Of a stretch of DNA of 64,000 nt, positions 59,044 to 64,000 are shown piece by piece. Each line of letters begins with the position of its first letter. Positions within the stretch are counted from its first letter, which is position 1. The stretch lies in NCBI RefSeq assembly GCF_003259335.1, contig NZ_QLLL01000008.1, forward strand, positions 124,001-188,000. Direction: 5' to 3'. The notes under the pieces are model-generated. The model saw nothing but the letters and a program-made list of their open reading frames with translations. It had not been told where the DNA came from and made no database searches. Source of the DNA: Chitinophaga skermanii. Lineage in GTDB: Bacteria > Bacteroidota > Bacteroidia > Chitinophagales > Chitinophagaceae. A program made the translations under genes and the position numbers.

Positions 59044-62000
59044 ATGTGGAAAGAAACGTATTATTTGTCGCAATATAAAGCCCAATCACCGCTCGCACAG
59101 CAAGCCATTGATATATTATCGGTATACCTGTATCCTATCGATGTATTTACCTTGCGCGATGCCATGATGCAAATACAATCCATCGAACAGTTGGAGGTAA
59201 ATGCCTTGTTGGATCATTTGGAAAGTGCGAAGTTGGGTACCTTCACTGTATCAGGGAACTTTATGTTGCAGCCGGCACTTAGCTTTTTGTTATTTCCACA
59301 AAACATTCAGCACGAAACCTATCAAAAGATCATACAAAGGCCCGGGCAACGCACCCCAAGCTTTTACAGCTCCGGCGCTATACTACAAACGATTCAACAA
59401 TTACTGATAGCTTACTTTATTGGTGATCAACAATTATTATCGCCACCCGTTCGTAGGGTAGAAAGCGAGTTGGCACAATATGCCCCATACTTATTTTACT
59501 TGCTGTACGATAAGCGCTATTACCATTTACTGGAAAGGTTTACGGAAAGCAGCATGGAGGCGATTGTAGAAGTGGGCGTGATGGAGAACTTATTGGCATT
59601 GCAACCCTTGAAGGAGATAAGTGCCTTTTTGAAGAAAAGTGAACAATTGGTAAGTGCGCAAGTCAATGCACCTATGTTGATATGGTTGTTGAAAGGCAAC
59701 TTTTCTCCACTCGAACATCAATTATCGACCAGCGAACCCCAAGCATTCGTACATTTCTTGCAAGGCGTGGTGAAGCTATATAGCGAAGGAGCAGAAGCAT
59801 CCCAACAAGCCTTCGAGCAAGGGATGAAGTTGCAACGTAAGGCGGATAAAAAATCGTTATTACCGAACCATCCCTTGTTTGCTTTCTATTATGTATATGC
59901 ATTAACACTGTTACCTGTAGATAAAGTGCAACCGGTATTACAGAAATTGTTATCACCCTTTGAAAAGAAAGTGGCGCCTGTTTTTGTTCCGGCCGTGGCG
60001 TTTATCTATTATCACTTTGGAAAGAAAGAGCGCGCAGAGAATTTATTGTTGATACTGGTAGAAAATAATGCTAACCTTGAACAGGCGCATTTGTTGAGTG
60101 TATTAGCGTTTTGTTGTTTGCAAACATTTCATCCTAAAAGTAAAGTCTTAAAATTATTCGAATCGTATTTCAAAGTGCTGTTGAAAGAATGTTTCCAGCA
60201 TGAATATATACTACTGCTATTCGAGGCCTTGTATGCTGCACGTGAAAGTCATGTGTTTGGCGATACAAAGCGCTACGAGCAATTAAAAAGTACCTTACCT
60301 TATTTGCCGGCCTTAGCGCGCATGGCTCATGCCCCGGAATGGGAGCGTTTGTTGAATACATTGTTGTTACCTGCCAGCGAACAAAAGCAACAAAAAGCAC
60401 CTGTAGTTATCAACCGTGTTGCTTATCTGATCGACACAGAAACGTATAAAGTAATAGCCGTGCAACAATCGGCCCTCGGTGAAGGCATGTGGACTAGTGG
60501 GAAAACCATTCCGCTACGCAAGCTGAAAGAAGGAAAAGTGGAAGGCATGACGGAACAAGATAAACGCATAGGGCAAGCCGTGATGCGTGAATCGCATTTT
60601 TCCGATTTCCAGCGAGAGGGGTACGAGTTTGAAGATACGGTATGGGAAGCACTCGTTGGGCACCCGCATTTATACTTTATGGAATCGCCGCAGATAGGGT
60701 TAGAAATTGTAAAAGGTGGAGTGGAATTGATTGTGAATAAAACACCGGCGGGTTTTACATTTACGGCCAACGTGCACGATTATACGAAGCCTATTACCTT
60801 GGTGCCAGAAACACCGACGCGGTTCCGCTTAATTCGAATCTCTTCTCAACAGAAGATGTACCTGCAAACGATCTTGCAAATTCCACTCGTTCCCTTCGAA
60901 GGAAAGGAGAAATTGCAAGTGGTTTTACAACAGGTAAGTAGCGAAATAACCGTTCATTCCGATGTTGAGAATTCGTCGCAAGTATTTGAACAACGTGAAA
61001 GTGATAGCCGGGTTTGGATACAGCTTGTGCCTGTAGGCGATGTATTGCGTGCTACTTTGTACGTGAAGCCATTTGGGAAGTACCCGCCGTATTGTAAGCC
61101 GGGCTTAGGAGCTACCAACGTTATGAGTATTATCAATAATGTTCGGTGCCAGGCAGCGCGGGATTTGGAAAAAGAAACAAGTAATTACCAGCAATTATTA
61201 GAACTGTTGCAATCTAATATTCAGCAAGAGATTGACGACGATAACATTGTGTTTGAAGACCCGGCAGACTGTTTACACTTGTTGGAAATAATTCACCTGC
61301 ATCCGCAATTAGTTGTAGCAGAATGGCCCGATGGTGAAAGGTTTAAGTTGCGCAGCCAAGTGGGCTTTACAAGTATGCGCTTGTCGTTGAAGGTGGTTGA
61401 TCATTGGTTTGAGTGTAAGGGTGATGTGAAGATTGATGAACAACTCATGCTGTCATTGCAAGAAATGCTCGACCTCGTAAAGGTGCGTAAAGATAAATTC
61501 GTACTATTAAGTACAGGTGAATACATTGTTCTTACGAACGAATTTCGTAAACGCTTACTTGAGTTGGGGAGTATTGTGTATAAGGATAAGAACGGGGTGC
61601 GTTTACCGCAGCTTGCCGCGCACATGGTAGCTGATATGATTGATGGTGCCGGTGATGTGAAAGTAGATCCTGCTTGGTACTCGATCATGCAGCAGCGGGA
61701 GCAATTGGCAGCCTTACCTATTGAAGTACCCAATACCTTGGAAACCACGTTACGGCCTTACCAAGAAGAAGGTTTTCGTTGGATGGTACGCTTGTCGGAA
61801 TTGGGCGCCGGTGCCTGCTTGGCAGATGATATGGGACTAGGTAAAACTGTGCAAACGATCGCTTTGTTGTTACACCGTGCAAAATTGGGTGCTAGCTTAG
61901 TGGTTTGTCCTGCTTCAGTGTTGCCAAATTGGTTACAAGAGTTACAGCGCTTTGCACCCACGCTGAATGTGATACAATTCAATAGTAGCGAACCGTATAC

Positions 62001-63108
62001 GGCTTTTTCGCCGTTCGATGTAGTGGTAACTACTTACAACCTCATGCAAACCAACGATGAACAATTTGCGCAAATCCAATGGAGCAATGCAGTACTAGAT
62101 GAAGCGCATACCATCAAAAACTATCAAACCAAAACCTCCAAGGCGGCCATGAACCTCCAGGCCGATTTCAAACTGATACTTACAGGTACACCTATTCAAA
62201 ACCATGTTGGCGAAATATGGAACCTGTTTAACTTCATTAATCCCGGTTTATTGGGAACATTAAAGCACTTCCACGAGAACTTCGCCATGCCTATGTCTAA
62301 GTTCCCAATGGGCGCCGTGAAGGATCATTTAAGGAAGCTAATTTCACCTTACATGCTACGCAGAACGAAGGTGGCAGTTATGGAAGAATTACCGGGTAAA
62401 ACCGAGATCGAGAAAGTAGTGATGTTGTCGCGCGAAGAGAGGGCGTTTTATGAAGGTATTCGTCGCAGGGCAGTAGAGCAAATCAAATTGTCGGCCCAAC
62501 AAAAGAACCGCTTACACTTGCAAACATTGGCCGAAATTAACCGTTTACGCATGGCGGCTTGTAATCCCAAGCTGCTCGATGAACAAGTAGATATTGATTC
62601 TACCAAAATGCGTATCTTATTAGAGATCGTAGAAGAATTAATCCCTAACCGCCACCGTGCCTTAATATTTAGCCAGTTTGTAAAACATCTTGCATTGGTG
62701 AAGAAAGCCCTCGATAGCCTAGGTATCCCGTATCTCTATCTCGACGGTAGCACGCCAATAGCTGAACGAGGCGAACTAGTACAACGATTCCAAGGAGGAG
62801 AAGCCCCCTTGTTCTTAATTAGCTTAAAAGCAGGCGGACAAGGCCTGAATTTAACCGCCGCAGATTTTGTTATTCACCTCGACCCATGGTGGAACCCCGC
62901 CATTGAAGAGCAAGCCTCGGACCGTGCTTACCGCATTGGGCAAACACGTCCTGTAACTGTATACAGGTTGGTAGCCAAAGATACCATCGAAGAAAAGATT
63001 ATGCAATTACACGTGAATAAACGCGACATTGCCGACCACCTGTTAGCCGGTAGCGACCAGGCGGCGAAATTATCTTCCGACGAGTTATTGGATTTAATTA
63101 GTTTGTAA
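59044..63108 (+). CDS. Large SNF2-family DNA-dependent ATPase/helicase
   Basis: A 1354-residue protein with a C-terminal SNF2 motor (about residues 890-1350): motif I LADDMGLGKTVQTIALL (about 925-940), II DEAHTIKN (Asp1019), III LTGTPIQN, V AGGQGLNLTAADFVIHLDPWWNP and VI QASDRAYRIGQTRPV. The N-terminal 880 residues contain many short helix pairs (LLIAYFI..., LLALQPLKEIS..., FAFYYVYALTLLPVD...) resembling a solenoid, followed by a beta-rich part near 480-700. There is no SWIM zinc finger. It should remodel protein-DNA complexes; the exact role is unknown. Single gene, convergent with a DUF6576 gene 2 bp away. Confidence 0.94.
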   Translation: MWKETYYLSQYKAQSPLAQQAIDILSVYLYPIDVFTLRDAMMQIQSIEQLEVNALLDHLESAKLGTFTVSGNFMLQPALSFLLFPQNIQHETYQKIIQRPGQRTPSFYSSGAILQTIQQLLIAYFIGDQQLLSPPVRRVESELAQYAPYLFYLLYDKRYYHLLERFTESSMEAIVEVGVMENLLALQPLKEISAFLKKSEQLVSAQVNAPMLIWLLKGNFSPLEHQLSTSEPQAFVHFLQGVVKLYSEGAEASQQAFEQGMKLQRKADKKSLLPNHPLFAFYYVYALTLLPVDKVQPVLQKLLSPFEKKVAPVFVPAVAFIYYHFGKKERAENLLLILVENNANLEQAHLLSVLAFCCLQTFHPKSKVLKLFESYFKVLLKECFQHEYILLLFEALYAARESHVFGDTKRYEQLKSTLPYLPALARMAHAPEWERLLNTLLLPASEQKQQKAPVVINRVAYLIDTETYKVIAVQQSALGEGMWTSGKTIPLRKLKEGKVEGMTEQDKRIGQAVMRESHFSDFQREGYEFEDTVWEALVGHPHLYFMESPQIGLEIVKGGVELIVNKTPAGFTFTANVHDYTKPITLVPETPTRFRLIRISSQQKMYLQTILQIPLVPFEGKEKLQVVLQQVSSEITVHSDVENSSQVFEQRESDSRVWIQLVPVGDVLRATLYVKPFGKYPPYCKPGLGATNVMSIINNVRCQAARDLEKETSNYQQLLELLQSNIQQEIDDDNIVFEDPADCLHLLEIIHLHPQLVVAEWPDGERFKLRSQVGFTSMRLSLKVVDHWFECKGDVKIDEQLMLSLQEMLDLVKVRKDKFVLLSTGEYIVLTNEFRKRLLELGSIVYKDKNGVRLPQLAAHMVADMIDGAGDVKVDPAWYSIMQQREQLAALPIEVPNTLETTLRPYQEEGFRWMVRLSELGAGACLADDMGLGKTVQTIALLLHRAKLGASLVVCPASVLPNWLQELQRFAPTLNVIQFNSSEPYTAFSPFDVVVTTYNLMQTNDEQFAQIQWSNAVLDEAHTIKNYQTKTSKAAMNLQADFKLILTGTPIQNHVGEIWNLFNFINPGLLGTLKHFHENFAMPMSKFPMGAVKDHLRKLISPYMLRRTKVAVMEELPGKTEIEKVVMLSREERAFYEGIRRRAVEQIKLSAQQKNRLHLQTLAEINRLRMAACNPKLLDEQVDIDSTKMRILLEIVEELIPNRHRALIFSQFVKHLALVKKALDSLGIPYLYLDGSTPIAERGELVQRFQGGEAPLFLISLKAGGQGLNLTAADFVIHLDPWWNPAIEEQASDRAYRIGQTRPVTVYRLVAKDTIEEKIMQLHVNKRDIADHLLAGSDQAAKLSSDELLDLISL

Positions 63109-63110
63109 AC

Positions 63111-63356
63111 TTAATGGTAGCGTTCTAGCGTGGACCGTTCTTCGGGCGTAAGGCTGTTAAGGCCGCTGCGGTGGATTTTATCGAGGATTCGGTCAACTTC
63201 TTGTTGTTCCAACGATTTACGAGCATTGTAGCGATGGTCGATCGTACCTTTTGTGACCTCCCTGCCGGCTTCACGTTTTCTTTTGGCGGCGGAGTTGCCC
63301 CAAACCATCACGTAAACAATAATTCCCAGCACCAGTAATAGAAAGAATAAAAGCAT
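63111..63356 (-). CDS. Small membrane protein with DUF6576-like C-terminus
   Basis: An 81-residue protein with one N-terminal membrane helix (MLLFFLLLVLGIIVYVMVW), a basic linker (KRKREAGREV) and a short C-terminal segment (DRILDKIHRSGLNSLTPEERSTLERYH). That ending matches the DUF6576 motif found at the tail of Bacteroidota rhomboid-like proteins, so this is a free-standing version. The start is 63356; the longer frame runs through the tRNA-Ser gene and is rejected. It faces the helicase gene tail to tail. Confidence 0.8.
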   Translation of the reverse strand: MLLFFLLLVLGIIVYVMVWGNSAAKRKREAGREVTKGTIDHRYNARKSLEQQEVDRILDKIHRSGLNSLTPEERSTLERYH

Positions 63357-63565
63357 AGGATAAAAATCACTACCAAAATATGCAATATTCCGAATATGCT
63401 GCCTGTAAAATTGCGTTAAAGTTGGTGGAGGGCCTTTCTGGCTGAAAATTTTTTTATTCGCTGTAAGTCTTTGCTGTATTGTGTTTTGCCTGATTGTGAA
63501 ATGTTTTTTTGCGCAAAATCTGAAAATTATTTTTTTATTATCAAATCTAATTCTACTTTCGCCGC

Positions 63566-63650
63566 GGAGAAATGGCAGAGCGGTCGATTGCGGCAGTCTT
63601 GAAAACTGTTGACTGTAACAGGTCCGGGGGTTCGAATCCCTCTTTCTCCG
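63566..63650 (+). tRNA. tRNA-Ser, anticodon TGA (copy 2)
   Basis: Identical 85-nt sequence to copy 1 (38375-38459), preceded by TACTTTCG (63554-63561), a mutated form of the TACTTTTG box. A CCA follows the discriminator G (651-653), probably by chance. Confidence 0.96.
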
Positions 63651-63659
63651 CCACCACAG

Positions 63660-63684
63660 GGACTTTGAAAAGAGTCCTTTTTTT
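63660..63684 (+). terminator. Terminator after tRNA-Ser copy 2
   Basis: Stem GGACT-ttgaaaag-AGTCC followed by TTTTTTT, 9 bp after the tRNA. Confidence 0.75.
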
Positions 63685-63715
63685 ATGCATATATGTGTCG
63701 CTTTCAATGAGCAAG

Positions 63716-64000
63716 TTAGCGTACATTTCTCCTAAAGAAATGCACCCAATAACTCAAATTTTCCCTCCTATACTCCTCAAATCCAAAGCGCTCGTACCAA
63801 GGTAAATTTCGTTCAGTAGATGTTTCCAAGTAAATAGGGCGTTGTTGCGCATCACAGTAATCTAAAATGCCTTGTAATAACTCGCTACCATGGCCTTTGC
63901 CCTGTTCTGAAGGTAATACCCCTACAAACCATAAATAAGCAAATGGTGAGGTAGGATGGGCCTGGTGAATGATCTTTTCGCGCCGGAGTGTTTTAAGGAT
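63716..64000 (-). CDS. GNAT family N-acetyltransferase (N-terminus outside window)
   Basis: The reverse strand is open from the window edge to a TAA at 63716, giving the last 94 residues. The acetyl-CoA binding motif appears as VLPSEQGKGHGSELLQ, followed by ILDYCDAQQRPIYLETSTERNLPWYERFGFEEYRRE, the usual C-terminal GNAT strands. The enzyme transfers an acetyl group to an amine; the substrate cannot be told. The start lies beyond base 64000. Convergent with tRNA-Ser copy 2. Confidence 0.9.
   Translation of the reverse strand: MLKTLRREKIIHQAHPTSPFAYLWFVGVLPSEQGKGHGSELLQGILDYCDAQQRPIYLETSTERNLPWYERFGFEEYRRENLSYWVHFFRRNVR

Noticed and set aside
63357..63707. N-terminal extension of the DUF6576 gene through the tRNA-Ser locus
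   Set aside because: Translation of a tRNA gene; the same artefact appears at 38277-38513 over the other tRNA-Ser copy.

Overview
The window is chromosomal DNA of a Bacteroidota bacterium, most likely a member of the Chitinophagaceae (family-level placement is inferred). Supporting signs are a TonB-dependent receptor paired with a DUF4249 lipoprotein, DUF6263 and DUF6576 proteins, an OstA-like/MlaD/amidase/LptD block, NodT-type efflux genes, seven AraC-type regulators, near-absence of Shine-Dalgarno sequences, and promoters of the Bacteroidota form TTTG-N19-21-TAnnTTTG. No phage, transposase, CRISPR array or plasmid gene was seen. Gene products look intact; only the two genes at the window edges are cut.

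Layout. 1-7 kb: DUF4249/TonB receptor pair, a small HMA-like protein, an AraC regulator, an Rrf2 regulator with a readable promoter and operator, and two DUF6263 secreted paralogues. 7-13 kb: membrane pyrophosphatase HppA, NAD(P)HX repair enzyme Nnr, an outer-membrane protein and antiporter NhaA. 13-20 kb: envelope block (OstA-like, MlaD-like, cell-wall amidase, LptD-like). 20-25 kb: intergenic 11-bp repeat arrays, PlsC, Ung, tRNA-Arg and several hypothetical or membrane proteins. 25-31 kb: a folded intergenic element, AraC and oxidoreductase genes, MsrA and MutS2 without a Smr domain. 31-38 kb: AraC regulator and a complete RND efflux operon (adaptor, pump, NodT outer-membrane factor). 38-53 kb: tRNA-Ser, SRPBCC proteins, AraC regulators, LLM oxidoreductase, a gluzincin-like protein, a subclass B1 metallo-beta-lactamase divergent from an AraC regulator, an S41 peptidase, a ChaN/EreA-like protein, an ArsR-SRPBCC-SRPBCC operon, DUF1398 and a NAPE-PLD-like hydrolase. 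54-64 kb: topoisomerase IB, two secreted 130-residue proteins interleaved with two M43 metalloprotease lipoproteins, a 1354-residue SNF2 helicase, a DUF6576 protein, a second identical tRNA-Ser gene and a partial GNAT acetyltransferase.

The most unusual feature is a set of intergenic arrays of very short degenerate units repeating every 10 or 11 bp, close to one helical turn (20496-20704, 49210-49340, 55659-55803, 55842-55971). Their units differ in sequence but share period and architecture, and two of them lie near a shared 18-bp motif. Other points to follow are a 101-nt nested hairpin at 25119-25219, the B1 metallo-beta-lactamase locus with palindromes in its divergent control region, the ArsR operator embedded in a consensus promoter at 49553-49584, and the M43 protease/secreted-protein cluster. 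All functions are read from sequence motifs alone; no database search was run.
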